Assembly (NCBI GenBank): GCA_039027855.1
Contig: JBCCJI010000003.1
Span: 124,001-188,000, forward strand
Direction of reading: 5' to 3'
From: Thermohalobaculum sp039027855
GTDB lineage: Bacteria; Pseudomonadota; Alphaproteobacteria; Rhodobacterales; Rhodobacteraceae
DNA: 64,000 nucleotides
The translations under genes were made by a program, and so were the position numbers. Positions 54,925 to 63,565 of this stretch are shown here, in pieces. Numbering within the stretch: position 1 is the first letter of the stretch; each line of letters opens with the position of its first letter. The notes beneath the pieces are model-generated. The model did no database searches, was not told the DNA's origin, and saw only the letters and a list, made by a program, of their open reading frames with translations.

Positions 54925-55227
54925 ATGTACGCACGACTGTCGCGTTTGCGTATAAAGGATGCGTATAATTCCGAAGAGACACGGGGTCGGTTGCGCGCCC
55001 TGCTGCCGACGCGACTGAAGGCGCTGCCCGGCCTGCTCGACACCTATATTCTTGGCCTGGAGCCGGACGGTGCCGTGGCCGTGTTCTCGGTCTACGAGTC
55101 GCGCGAGGCCCTGCTACGCGCCAACGCGGAGAGCGAGGGTCTCTGGCTCGAATGCGCCCATATGATCGAGGGCGAGGTCGAGCAGCAGGAACTCCCCGTT
55201 TTCATGCATACCCACTGCGCGCCCTAG
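54925..55227 (+). CDS. Small alpha/beta protein, unknown function
   Basis: A 100-residue protein starting MYARLSRLRIKDAYNSEETR. The pattern LPGLLDTYILGLEPDGAVAVFSVYESREALLRANA resembles a dimeric alpha/beta barrel (ABM-like monooxygenase or stress domain), but no active residues can be named. No strong ribosome site precedes the ATG. It is convergent with the rimI gene 11 bp away. Confidence 0.6.
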   Translation: MYARLSRLRIKDAYNSEETRGRLRALLPTRLKALPGLLDTYILGLEPDGAVAVFSVYESREALLRANAESEGLWLECAHMIEGEVEQQELPVFMHTHCAP

Positions 55228-55238
55228 GCCCTGCCACC

Positions 55239-55700
55239 CTAAGCCAGGGATCGGCGCAGGATCAGCGCATCGACGCTGCCGGCCGGGCGGGCGTAGTAGC
55301 CCCGGCGCCGGCCGACCTCACGCCACCCGGCCCTCTGGTACAATCGGCGCGCGGGCCTGTTGTCGACCGCCACCTCCAGAAACATCGCCGCCATGCCGAG
55401 CGCCCTGGCGAGATCCTCGCCCGCCGCGAGCAGCGCACGGCCGAGGCCACGCCCGCGCGCGGCGGGGACAACGCCGAAATCCAGGATCTCCGCCTCGTCG
55501 GCGGCGAATTGCAGGATCAGGAGCGCGTCCCGAAACGCGCCGTCGACGATCATCGCGGCATGCGGGGGCGCGCCGAGGGCGATGAAATCCTCGGCGCGCC
55601 AGGGTGTCCCCTGCCCATCGAACGCAGCGTGGGCGATGGCGGCGAGGCGCGCGGCGTTCGCGGCCTTGGGCGTCACGACGCGTGGCGGTCCGTCTGTCAC
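55239..55700 (-). CDS. rimI: RimI-family N-acetyltransferase
   Basis: A 153-residue GNAT protein that acetylates the N-terminal alanine of ribosomal protein S18 in the model system. The acetyl-CoA loop is PAARGRGLGRALLAAG (about residues 79-94), and NRPARRLYQRAGWREVGRRRGYY follows. Its position 15 bp after tsaB supports the name, because rimI and tsaB are often together. Confidence 0.85.
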   Translation of the reverse strand: MTDGPPRVVTPKAANAARLAAIAHAAFDGQGTPWRAEDFIALGAPPHAAMIVDGAFRDALLILQFAADEAEILDFGVVPAARGRGLGRALLAAGEDLARALGMAAMFLEVAVDNRPARRLYQRAGWREVGRRRGYYARPAGSVDALILRRSLA

Positions 55701-55715
55701 GGCAGCGAAGGCCGA

Positions 55716-56435
55716 TCAGTCGAGCAGGACCGGCGGCGCCTCGGAGGGCAGATCCGCATCGGCCTCGCGCAGATAGAGCGGCGCGGGCAAGGCCCCCGGC
55801 GCCCGCCCCGCGGCGATGGCCGCGACCGAGGCAGGATCGGCCAGCCCCTCGGGCGCGAGCTCAGCAGCGAGCCCGGCCACAGCCCAGCCATCGCCAAGCC
55901 GCACATCGCGGTTCTCCACCGCGCTCAACGTCTCGGGGTGCACCACGGCCGGCGGGGCGAGTGGCGCCAGATCCGGCCCAAAGCGCTGCAAGAACACCGA
56001 GCCGCGCCCGGCAAGCGCCACCGCGACGGGGCGTGTCTCGGCCCAGCCGACCTTGTCCTCCAGCCTGCGGGGCCGGCTGCCGCCGTGATCCTCACGCCCG
56101 CTTGGCGCGGGAGGGCGCAGGGGGCGGACCACGCCGGCTGCCACCGCCTCAAGCCGTGTCACGCCGATCGCCGGAACACCCCGGCCAAGGGCCAGCCCGC
56201 GCGCCGCCGCCACGCCCACGCGCAATCCTGTGAACGAGCCCGGCCCCGTGCAGACTGCAATCCGGCCGAGCCCCGATGGCCCGATCCCGGCCCGCTCCAG
56301 CACCGTCTCGATCATGGGGAAAAGCCGCTCGGCATGGCCCCGCGACAGCGTCTCTGCCGCGCTGGCCGCGACCCTGCCGCCCGCCAGCAGCGCGACCGCG
56401 CATTGCCCGGCCGAGGTGTCGATGCCGAGGATCAC
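55716..56435 (-). CDS. tsaB: tRNA threonylcarbamoyladenosine biosynthesis protein TsaB
   Basis: Non-catalytic partner of TsaD in making t6A in tRNA, 239 residues. It begins with GTG (ILGIDTSAGQCAVALL) and has the ASKHA-fold motifs VCTGPGSFTGLRVGVAAARG (about residues 65-84). The GTG overlaps the stop of the upstream GFA gene by four bases. TsaD, TsaE and TsaC are not in the window. Confidence 0.92.
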   Translation of the reverse strand: MILGIDTSAGQCAVALLAGGRVAASAAETLSRGHAERLFPMIETVLERAGIGPSGLGRIAVCTGPGSFTGLRVGVAAARGLALGRGVPAIGVTRLEAVAAGVVRPLRPPAPSGREDHGGSRPRRLEDKVGWAETRPVAVALAGRGSVFLQRFGPDLAPLAPPAVVHPETLSAVENRDVRLGDGWAVAGLAAELAPEGLADPASVAAIAAGRAPGALPAPLYLREADADLPSEAPPVLLD

Positions 56436-56842
56436 GGCGCGCGCTGTAGATCGTCGCGCGCGCTGCCGCAAAGCCGGGGCAGCCCGTCGTCGATCCGCAA
56501 CCACGGCAGCGCCGCATCGGCATGGGCGTGCAGGCCGGGTTGGAGAGCCTCGGCCTGGTCGATCACACCGAGCGGCACGTAGATCTGCCCCGCGAGGTAA
56601 TCGAAGGCCGCCGTCATCGGTGAGCCGCAGACCGGGCAGGTTCGCCGCGCGACCCCCGGCACGACCGACCACGCGCCGGGGTCTGGCGTCACCGTGACGC
56701 TGCTGGCGCCAAAGGCCGCGAAGGCTGCCACTGGCGCGCCGGTCCAGCGCCTGCAATCGGCGCAGTGACAATAGGCCACCACCTCGGGCGGCGCCGCCAT
56801 CGTGATGCGCGTCGCCCCGCAATAGCAGCGGCCGGTGAACAC
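56432..56842 (-). CDS. GFA (glutathione-dependent formaldehyde-activating) family protein
   Basis: A 136-residue zinc-binding protein. The Mss4-like fold has metal ligands CYC (residues 6-8), CHCADC (about residues 25-30) and CPVCG (about residues 69-73). Most GFA-family members are not true formaldehyde-activating enzymes, so the function is open. The start is a GTG at 56842, 8 bp after nifU; tsaB overlaps its 3' end. Confidence 0.85.
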   Translation of the reverse strand: MFTGRCYCGATRITMAAPPEVVAYCHCADCRRWTGAPVAAFAAFGASSVTVTPDPGAWSVVPGVARRTCPVCGSPMTAAFDYLAGQIYVPLGVIDQAEALQPGLHAHADAALPWLRIDDGLPRLCGSARDDLQRAP

Positions 56843-56850
56843 CGCGTGGC

Positions 56851-57414
56851 TCAGACGCCGACCGGGCGGACCTCGACCACCTCGGGGATGTAGTGGCGGA
56901 GTAGGTTCTCGATGCCGTGCTTCAGGGTCAGCGTCGAGGACGGACAGCCCGCGCAGGCCCCCTGCATGTGCAGATAGACCACGCCATCGTCGAAGCCGTG
57001 GAAGGTGATGTCGCCACCATCCTGTGCCACGGCAGGGCGCACGCGGGTGTCGAGCAACTCCTTGATCTGGCCGACAATCTCGCTGTCGGGGCCGTCATGC
57101 TCGGCATGGCCGACCATCGCGCCCTCACCCTCGATCACCGGGGCGCCAGACTGGAAATGCTCCATGATCGCGCCGAGCAGCGCGGGCTTCATGTGCTGCC
57201 AGTCGGTCTCTCCGCCCTTGGTCACGGTGATGAAGTCGGGCCCGAGAAACACGCCGGTGACGCCGTCGACCCCGAACAGCCGCCCGGCAAGCGGCGAACT
57301 ACCCGCTCCGTCGGCCGTAGGAAAATCGGCCGAGCCCGCCTGCATCACGGTGCGCCCGGGCAGGAACTTCAGCGTCTGCGGGTTCGGGGTTTCTTCTGTC
57401 TGGATGAACATCAT
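56851..57414 (-). CDS. NifU-like iron-sulfur scaffold protein
   Basis: A 187-residue protein with an N-terminal Scaffold-N domain (MFIQTEETPNPQTLKFLPG) and a C-terminal NifU domain with the CxxC motif GACAGCPSS (about residues 150-158) that binds a 4Fe-4S cluster. This is the Nfu type that passes clusters to target proteins. It heads the nfu-GFA-tsaB-rimI operon. The first of two adjacent ATGs is used, preceded by GGGAG. Confidence 0.9.
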   Translation of the reverse strand: MMFIQTEETPNPQTLKFLPGRTVMQAGSADFPTADGAGSSPLAGRLFGVDGVTGVFLGPDFITVTKGGETDWQHMKPALLGAIMEHFQSGAPVIEGEGAMVGHAEHDGPDSEIVGQIKELLDTRVRPAVAQDGGDITFHGFDDGVVYLHMQGACAGCPSSTLTLKHGIENLLRHYIPEVVEVRPVGV

Positions 57415-57477
57415 GGATCTCCCGTGTTGCGGCACAAAGTGGCGCGGGGGCCCGACCAGATCAAGAACCGTTCTAAA

Positions 57478-58431
57478 CTATCCAGCCGCAGCCGCCCTGC
57501 CGCCGAGTGCCGCCTGCGGTAGATGGGCCATCGAAAGGCGCTGGGCGATGGTGGCGATATGGTCGGGGCCAACCTCGCAGCAGCCCCCGACGATGGTCGC
57601 GCCGAGGCCGATCCAGTCCATCACATGATCGGCGTAGACCTCGGGGCCCATGTCGATGCGCGCGGTAAAGCCCTCGACCGTCTTGCCGGGGCCAAGGGTA
57701 TCCATCTTGGCGAAGGCATTCGCATAGCCGCCGGTTGCCAGGTCGGTCGGGCCAAGCGCCCGCAACGCCGCGCTCACCGCCTCGGGTCGCGAGCAATTGA
57801 TCAACAGCGCCGAAGCGCCGGCCGCCCGCACCGGCGACAGCACCTCAACCAGCGCCTCGCCCGAGCGCAGTCGCGTCCCGTCGCGGTCATCGACCGTCAC
57901 CGCGCACCATGTCTCAAGCCCTGCCTCCACGCCGGCGGTGGTGGCCGCCACGGCCTCCTGTACCGAGGACATCGTCTCGCACAGCATTAGGTCCACATGC
58001 GGGCCCTGCAGCGCGACGATCTCGCGGTATGACGCGAGCATCTCGTCGGGCGCGGGGGTCAGATCGGGGCGATAGCTGGCCACCAGCGGCGGCAAGCAGC
58101 CGGCCAGCCGGATGCGCCGGCCAAGCCCCGCCGGCGTCGCCAGCACCGCGCGCCGGGCTTGCTCGGCCAGGTCGATGGCCGCGCGCTGCACGGTCTCGAA
58201 CAGGCTGGCGATACCGGCATCGCCCATGCGCTGGCGGGTTGCGGCATAGGCGTTCAGGATCAGGATCTCGGCGCCCGCCTCGGCAAAATCGCGGTGCAGG
58301 TTCGAGACGAGCTCCGGTCGCTCCAGCATGATCTGCGCCGACCAGAGCGGCGTCGGCTTTTCGCCGCTCCGCCGGACCAATTCCTGCCCCATGCCGCCGT
58401 CCATCAGGACAATCGAGCGATCGGTGATCAT
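57478..58431 (-). CDS. Homocysteine S-methyltransferase family protein
   Basis: A 317-residue barrel enzyme of the MmuM/betaine-homocysteine methyltransferase type that makes methionine from homocysteine with a methyl donor such as S-methylmethionine. It begins MITDRSIVLMDGGMGQELVRR. Zinc ligands are the cysteines in LLINCSRPEA (about residue 215) and GGCCEVGPDHI near the C-terminus. The ATG at 58431 is preferred because GGAGG is 9 bp upstream; ATGs at 58440 and 58452 also fit. No cobalamin domain. Confidence 0.88.
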   Translation of the reverse strand: MITDRSIVLMDGGMGQELVRRSGEKPTPLWSAQIMLERPELVSNLHRDFAEAGAEILILNAYAATRQRMGDAGIASLFETVQRAAIDLAEQARRAVLATPAGLGRRIRLAGCLPPLVASYRPDLTPAPDEMLASYREIVALQGPHVDLMLCETMSSVQEAVAATTAGVEAGLETWCAVTVDDRDGTRLRSGEALVEVLSPVRAAGASALLINCSRPEAVSAALRALGPTDLATGGYANAFAKMDTLGPGKTVEGFTARIDMGPEVYADHVMDWIGLGATIVGGCCEVGPDHIATIAQRLSMAHLPQAALGGRAAAAG

Positions 58432-58534
58432 CTGAGCCATGCCTCCAGCCATGGGCCGCGCGCGGCCACTGCTGCATCCCTGTTCGGCTGGCTGTGGCGG
58501 AGGGGCCCCCAAATCGCTGCCGAGGCCGCGCCCC

Positions 58535-58990
58535 TTAGCTGATCTCGTCGATCCGGTCCAGTGACATGGCGCCCGGCACAACGGTGACGGGAACGCGCAT
58601 GCGCCCGCCCTGCTTGGCGACCAGTTGGCTGACCAGCGGGCCGGGGCTGTCGGCATCCTCGGCGCCCAGCACCAGCACGCCGATCTCGGGATCCTCGGCG
58701 ATGGCCTTCAGCACGCATTCGACGCTGCCGCCCTCACGGATCTGGAATTCGGGCGTGATGCCCGAGAGCGCGCGCAACTCCTCGGCAAGCTCGGACAGCC
58801 GCGCCTCGGCGCGGTCGCGTGCCTCGGCGGCCATCACCTCGGCGACGCCAACCCAGTGCTGAAACTCCTCGGGCGGGATCACATAGAGCATCAGCACGCC
58901 CCCGCCGGTTCGCTGGGCGCGGCGCGCGGCAAAGCGCATCGCCTGCTGGCATTCGGGCGTGTCGTCGACGACGACCATGAACTTGCGCAC
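58535..58990 (-). CDS. Universal stress protein family protein
   Basis: A 151-residue Usp domain protein (FMVVVDDTPECQQAMRFAA at the N-terminus; VLVLGAEDADSPGPLVSQLVAKQGGRMRVPVTVV near the C-terminus, a variant of the G-2x-G-9x-GS/T ATP motif). It may bind nucleotides and respond to stress. The start is a GTG with GGAGGTGAC upstream. Confidence 0.82.
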   Translation of the reverse strand: MRKFMVVVDDTPECQQAMRFAARRAQRTGGGVLMLYVIPPEEFQHWVGVAEVMAAEARDRAEARLSELAEELRALSGITPEFQIREGGSVECVLKAIAEDPEIGVLVLGAEDADSPGPLVSQLVAKQGGRMRVPVTVVPGAMSLDRIDEIS

Positions 58991-59266
58991 CGTCACCTCC
59001 GCTCGCCATGGGCGCCTGGCCCTGGGGTTCAGCCTGGGCAGGGGCCCGTGCCCGCGCCGCAGCCTCCCAGCATGACCAGCGCGGATGCCGCCTGCAAGGT
59101 GGCGTGACGGGGCCTCCGCAGGCTTATTTTGCACGAAAACGCAACGATCCCATGCCGGCACTGCGCTTGATGACGCTCAGGCGATGGGCCAATTCGAGCG
59201 CCAAGACAGACCGAGACCCAAACACGGCCCAGACACGACAGACACCACAACACTGTGGAGGACACC

Positions 59267-60214
59267 ATGACGACCGACATCATCGGCTTGCACCATGTCA
59301 CCGCGATCTCGGGTGACGCGCAGGGTAACCACGACTTCTACACCCGCGTCCTCGGGCAGCGCATGGTCAAGAAGACCGTCAATTTCGACGCGCCCGACGT
59401 CTACCACCTGTATTACGGCGACGAGGTCGGCTCGCCCGGCACCGTGATGACCTTCTTTCCCTTCCCCGGTGCGCGCCGGGGTCGGGTCGGCCGCGGACAG
59501 GTGACCGAGACCTTCTACAGCGTGCCCGAGCGCAGCCTCGACTTCTGGGCCGAGCGGCTCCGGGCGCATGGTGCCAGCGTGCTTGGCCGGGCCACGGCCT
59601 TTGGCGAGGAGCGGCTGATCGCCACCGATCCCGAGGGGCTTGGCCTGACGCTGATCGCGCGGGCCGATGATCCGCGTGCGCCCTGGCTTGGCGCCGGGAT
59701 CGAGGCGGACCATGCGGTACGCGGCTTTGCCGGTGTCGCCCTCGGCGTGGAGGGCGAGGACGCCTCGCGCGCGATCCTCGAAGGGCTGTTCGGCTATGTC
59801 CGCACGGTCGAGGAGAACGCCGAGGGTGGTGCCCGGCGCCTGCGCTTCGAGAAGCCCGACGATCCCTCGGGCCTCGTCGAACTGGTGATCGACGCCGCCA
59901 TGCCGCAGGGGGTCGAGGCCGCGGGCACCGTGCACCATGTCGCCTTCCGCGTGGCCGACCGTGCCGCACAGACGCGGGTGCAGGAGCGCGTGGCCAAAGC
60001 GGGCCTGCGGGTGACCGAGCAGATCGACCGGGATTATTTCTGGGCGATCTATTTCCGCACCCCAGACGGCATCCTGTTCGAGGTCGCCACCGACGAGCCC
60101 GGCTTCGATCGCGACGAACCGGTCGCCCATCTGGGCGAGGCGCTCAAGCTGCCGCACAAGCACGAGCACTTACGCGACCGCCTCGAAGAGACGCTGCCGA
60201 AGCTGGTGGCGTGA
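59267..60214 (+). CDS. VOC-family ring-cleaving dioxygenase (glyoxalase fold)
   Basis: A 315-residue protein with two vicinal-oxygen-chelate domains (about residues 5-135 and 150-285). It begins MTTDIIGLHHVTAISGDAQGN, with metal-binding histidine in HHVTAI and a second HHVAFRVAD in the C-terminal domain, and Glu in GILFEVATDEPGF. This is like LinE/MhqO-type hydroquinone dioxygenases. A carboxylesterase follows, as MhqD does MhqO. GGAGG lies in the leader before the ATG. Confidence 0.85.
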   Translation: MTTDIIGLHHVTAISGDAQGNHDFYTRVLGQRMVKKTVNFDAPDVYHLYYGDEVGSPGTVMTFFPFPGARRGRVGRGQVTETFYSVPERSLDFWAERLRAHGASVLGRATAFGEERLIATDPEGLGLTLIARADDPRAPWLGAGIEADHAVRGFAGVALGVEGEDASRAILEGLFGYVRTVEENAEGGARRLRFEKPDDPSGLVELVIDAAMPQGVEAAGTVHHVAFRVADRAAQTRVQERVAKAGLRVTEQIDRDYFWAIYFRTPDGILFEVATDEPGFDRDEPVAHLGEALKLPHKHEHLRDRLEETLPKLVA

Positions 60215-60325
60215 CGCCGAAGCCGAAGGCGGCGGCCGCTGTGCCCCCCGCAGACGCACCTCGTCGTCGCCGCCGGCTGCCCGACAACAGGCCCGAATTT
60301 GCGGCAGATACAGGGGAGAGCTCCC

Positions 60326-60955
60326 ATGGACGCGCGCATCGACGACTACATCCACGTCTTCGACCAGGGCGACGGCACCAACGCCACCACGCTGGTCATG
60401 CTGCACGGCACCGGCGGTGATGAACGCTCGATGGCCGGTCTCGGCCGGGCGATCGCCGATGCGGCAGCGCCGGGTGCCGCGGTGCTGTCGATCCGGGGCG
60501 ATGTGAGCGAAGGGGGCGCCGCGCGCTTCTTCCGCCGCCGGGCCGAGGGCGTCTACGACATGACCGACCTCGCCCGGGCCAGGGCTAAGTTGTCAGCCTT
60601 CTTGCCCCGTGCCCTCGCCGCCCATGGCCGCGACCCCGGCGCGGCGGTGGCGATCGGCTCCTCAAACGGGGCCAATATCGCGGCGGCGGTGATGTTCGAC
60701 GCACCCCGACTGCTCGCCGGCTGGGCGCTGATGCACCCGTTGATCCCCTTCAGCCCCGAGATTGGGCCGGCATCCGGCGCGCGCGTGCTGATCACCGCGG
60801 GCGAGGCCGACCCGATCTGCCCACCCGGAGAGACCCGCCGCCTGATCGTAGCACTCGAGGCCTCGGGCGCGGATCTCACCGCCCGATGGTACCCGGGCGG
60901 CCACCAGCCAAGCCAGGCCGAGTTCACCGACATCGCCCGCTGGCTCGGCGCCTGA
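60326..60955 (+). CDS. Alpha/beta-hydrolase carboxylesterase (phospholipase/carboxylesterase family)
   Basis: A 209-residue serine hydrolase. Features are GTGGDERSM (oxyanion region, about residues 25-33), the nucleophile in IGSSNGANIAAAV (about residue 114), Asp in AGEADPICPPGET and His in GGHQPSQAE near the C-terminus. It resembles YfhE/MhqD-type esterases next to glyoxalase-like dioxygenases. The substrate is not known. Confidence 0.85.
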   Translation: MDARIDDYIHVFDQGDGTNATTLVMLHGTGGDERSMAGLGRAIADAAAPGAAVLSIRGDVSEGGAARFFRRRAEGVYDMTDLARARAKLSAFLPRALAAHGRDPGAAVAIGSSNGANIAAAVMFDAPRLLAGWALMHPLIPFSPEIGPASGARVLITAGEADPICPPGETRRLIVALEASGADLTARWYPGGHQPSQAEFTDIARWLGA

Positions 60956-60964
60956 GCCCGCCAA

Positions 60965-61185
60965 ACGGAATCGCGGCTGGTCGCCGCGATGCTTCCTCGC
61001 GGTCTCGGCTTGGCGGGTGCCGCAGACCGGCGGGAGGGCATCGGTGCTGGCGCGTGCGGTGGAACAGGGGGGCTGGGGAGAACCGCAAGCGGCTTCCGAT
61101 CGAGGATCCCGCAGCGGTTGAGCCGCTGTCCAAGGGCAAGCGGGCCTGCGCCCGTCGCTGGCGCGGCCCTTGACCCGGCCCAACC
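60965..61185 (+). repeat. Dispersed structured intergenic repeat, copy E
   Basis: First hairpin ATCGCGGC/GCCGCGAT at 60970-60990. The middle hairpin is CCGC/GCGG (61083-61092). The outer stem CAAGGGC/GCCCTTG at 61131-61172 encloses GGGC/GCCC, then GACCCGGCCC. The outer stem has an extra G-C pair compared with copy D, changed on both sides. It starts 15 bp after the esterase stop and fills most of the convergent gap to the kinase gene. Confidence 0.85.
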
Positions 61186-61259
61186 GCTACACAACGCGCC
61201 TGCGGAGGCCGTTGGGTCTGCGGCACCGCTACACCCCAAGGCGACCGCCCGGCGGCAGC

Positions 61260-62579
61260 TCAGCCGCGCAATGTCAGCATCGCTGCGCCGATGGCGGCTT
61301 CGCTATGGGGCGGTGTGGCCGGGCTGAGGCCCAAGACACGCGCGCGGATGGCGGTGAAGACCGCGTTCGCCGCCCCGCCACCGGCGGTGAAGAGACTGCT
61401 TGGGTAGCTGCCGCCCCGACGCGCGATCTCGCGGTAGCACTGCGCCTCGATCCGGGCGATCCCCTCGAACATCCCCTGCAGGAACGCAGCATCGTCACCC
61501 GGGCGCGGCGTCAGCCTGGGCGGCAGCGCCGGATCATTGATCGGAAACCGCTCTCCCGGGCGGAGCAGGGGGTAATAGTCGAGCCCCGTCTCGGCCGCCG
61601 GGTCGATCCCTTCGCTCAGCCGCGCGATCTCTTCGGGCGAGAAGAAGCTGGCGAGCACCGCCCCGCCGGTGTTCGAGGCCCCGCCCGTCAGCCAGAGATC
61701 CCCAACCCGGTGCGCATAGAGCCCGATGGCCGGATCGTCGATGCGCCGCGCGCTCAACAGCTTGATCGCCAGTGTCGAGCCGAGCGAGGTGACAGCCACG
61801 CCGGGCTCCAACGGGGCGCTTGCAAAGAAAGCCGCGATGCTGTCGGTGGTCCCCGCATGCACCACCGCATTCGGTGACAGGCCAAACCTGTCGGCCACCG
61901 CCGGCGCCAGTCGGTCGAGCGGGGTGGCGACGGCATGGACCTGCGGCAGCAGCGCCTCGGGAAAGACTGCGCCGATCCAGTCGGGCCAGGCACCGGTGCC
62001 ATCGTCGGTTTCCGGGTCGTATCCGGTCTTGAGTGCATTGTTATGGTCGCTGCGCCCGCCGCGCCCGGTGAGCATCGCGGCGATGTAATCGGCCTGGTGC
62101 ATCAGGTGCATGGGCTGCGCCCCAGTCTTCGCCCCAGCCTCAGCCTCAGCCCCAGTCTCGGCCCCAGTCTCGGCCAGCAGGCGCATGGCACGCGCCAGCG
62201 CTGAATTGGCGCCGCGGGTGATGTGCGGATCGGGCGCGTGTTCGGCGATGCGCGCGGCCTCCGCCTCGAAACCCGCCGAATTGTACATGAGCGCGCGGCT
62301 GACGGGCTGGCAGGCGGCGTCCGTCAGGACCATGCTGCCCGAGGTGGCATCCACCGCGATGGCACCGATCGCGCTGGGGTCATGGCCGGCCTCGGCCAGA
62401 CAGGCGACCTGCTGGCCGAGACAGGCGACCACCGCCTCCCACCAGCGCCGCGCGTCGATGCGCTCAGGATCCTGCGCCAGATGGGGCGCGCGGGCCATCG
62501 AGACGATAGCGCCATCGGGCGTGATGACCGCCGTGCGCACCCCGCTGGTGCCGACATCGATGCCGAGATGCAGGCTCAT
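61260..62579 (-). CDS. FGGY-family carbohydrate kinase
   Basis: A 439-residue sugar kinase. The N-terminal phosphate loop is LHLGIDVGTSGVRTAVI (about residues 3-19), and the C-terminal FGGY domain has LTGGASNTGGAVLASF and FTAGGGAANAVF. An Ala/Thr/Gly/Glu insertion at residues 137-156 (ETGAETGAEAEAGAKTGAQ) is coded by 12-bp tandem repeats. The gene overlaps the aldolase by 4 bp (ATGA). Likely substrate: a pentulose or related ketose. Confidence 0.88.
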   Translation of the reverse strand: MSLHLGIDVGTSGVRTAVITPDGAIVSMARAPHLAQDPERIDARRWWEAVVACLGQQVACLAEAGHDPSAIGAIAVDATSGSMVLTDAACQPVSRALMYNSAGFEAEAARIAEHAPDPHITRGANSALARAMRLLAETGAETGAEAEAGAKTGAQPMHLMHQADYIAAMLTGRGGRSDHNNALKTGYDPETDDGTGAWPDWIGAVFPEALLPQVHAVATPLDRLAPAVADRFGLSPNAVVHAGTTDSIAAFFASAPLEPGVAVTSLGSTLAIKLLSARRIDDPAIGLYAHRVGDLWLTGGASNTGGAVLASFFSPEEIARLSEGIDPAAETGLDYYPLLRPGERFPINDPALPPRLTPRPGDDAAFLQGMFEGIARIEAQCYREIARRGGSYPSSLFTAGGGAANAVFTAIRARVLGLSPATPPHSEAAIGAAMLTLRG

Positions 62580-63565
62580 CCCCGCGCGGCGAGGGCCTGG
62601 CGGTATTTCTCGGCATCCCAGTCCAGCAGGCTGGCCTCCGCCTCGGCCCCGATGGGCTCGGCCGACCAGTCACCGGGCAGGCGCGCCACCACATCTGCAA
62701 GGCATCGCAGCATCGCCCGCTGCGCCGATGTCGCGCCGTGGCGGAGGGCCACGCCAACACCCCGGTGCAGGATCGCGGGAGGCGCGGCATCATGGTCGCG
62801 CTCGGCCAGCGTCGGGCCGAGGAACACGACATGGTCGGGGTAGTATGACCCGCCCGTGACCAGCGCCGTGGCCCGGTCATCCAGCGCCAGCCAGCTCTCG
62901 CCAGCCCAATCGAACCCTTCGGCGGGTGGTCCCGAAGGGAGATGCGTGTCTGTCATCGACGGCGGCATCGCGAGACGCGCTTCGACCTCGGCGACGGTAT
63001 CGGCCACCTCATCGACCGCCGGGCCGCAACAGATCAGGCCGTGATTTTGCAGAATGACGATGCGCGTCTCGGGCCGGATGCGCGCCAGGATCTCGCGGGT
63101 CAGCGGCAGGCCGGGCTTTGCATAGGGCACGCTGATAAAGGGCAGGCCGGCCAGCTTATCGGCCAGGGCCACACGCCCCTCGGGGCTGATGGCATGCACC
63201 AGCGTGGCGACCGAATGGGTGTGCACCACTACCGCATGGTCCATCGCCGCGTGAAACGTCGTCTCGATCGAGGGGCGGAGCGTGCTGGCCGGATCGATCA
63301 CCGTGCCCTTGCAACTGCCGTCGCCCGCCGCACCCCGCGCCTCGGCCAGCGCGGCGGAACGGTCGACGGGCACGAAGATCGGCTGACGCTCGGCCTCGGC
63401 CAGTTCGGTGCCCGAGGCCTTGATCCACATGACGCCGCCGCCCTTGATCGAGGTATTGCCCCCCGGCCCCTGCACCTGCAGCGGATCGGCACCAAGCCGG
63501 GCCGACAGCGCGCGGAACGCGGGGCTCAGCAGGTCGGGCCGTGTGTCGGGCGGCGCATCGGTCAT
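62576..63565 (-). CDS. Class II aldolase/adducin family protein
   Basis: A 329-residue protein with an N-terminal class II aldolase domain: VQGPGGNTSIKG (about residues 32-43), WIKASGTELAE, the zinc histidines in VVHTHSVATLVHA (about residues 112-124) and ILQNHGLICCG. The C-terminal third is a longer extension. It probably cleaves or epimerises a phosphorylated sugar made by the neighbouring kinase. Both ends overlap neighbouring genes by 4 bp. Confidence 0.88.
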   Translation of the reverse strand: MTDAPPDTRPDLLSPAFRALSARLGADPLQVQGPGGNTSIKGGGVMWIKASGTELAEAERQPIFVPVDRSAALAEARGAAGDGSCKGTVIDPASTLRPSIETTFHAAMDHAVVVHTHSVATLVHAISPEGRVALADKLAGLPFISVPYAKPGLPLTREILARIRPETRIVILQNHGLICCGPAVDEVADTVAEVEARLAMPPSMTDTHLPSGPPAEGFDWAGESWLALDDRATALVTGGSYYPDHVVFLGPTLAERDHDAAPPAILHRGVGVALRHGATSAQRAMLRCLADVVARLPGDWSAEPIGAEAEASLLDWDAEKYRQALAARG

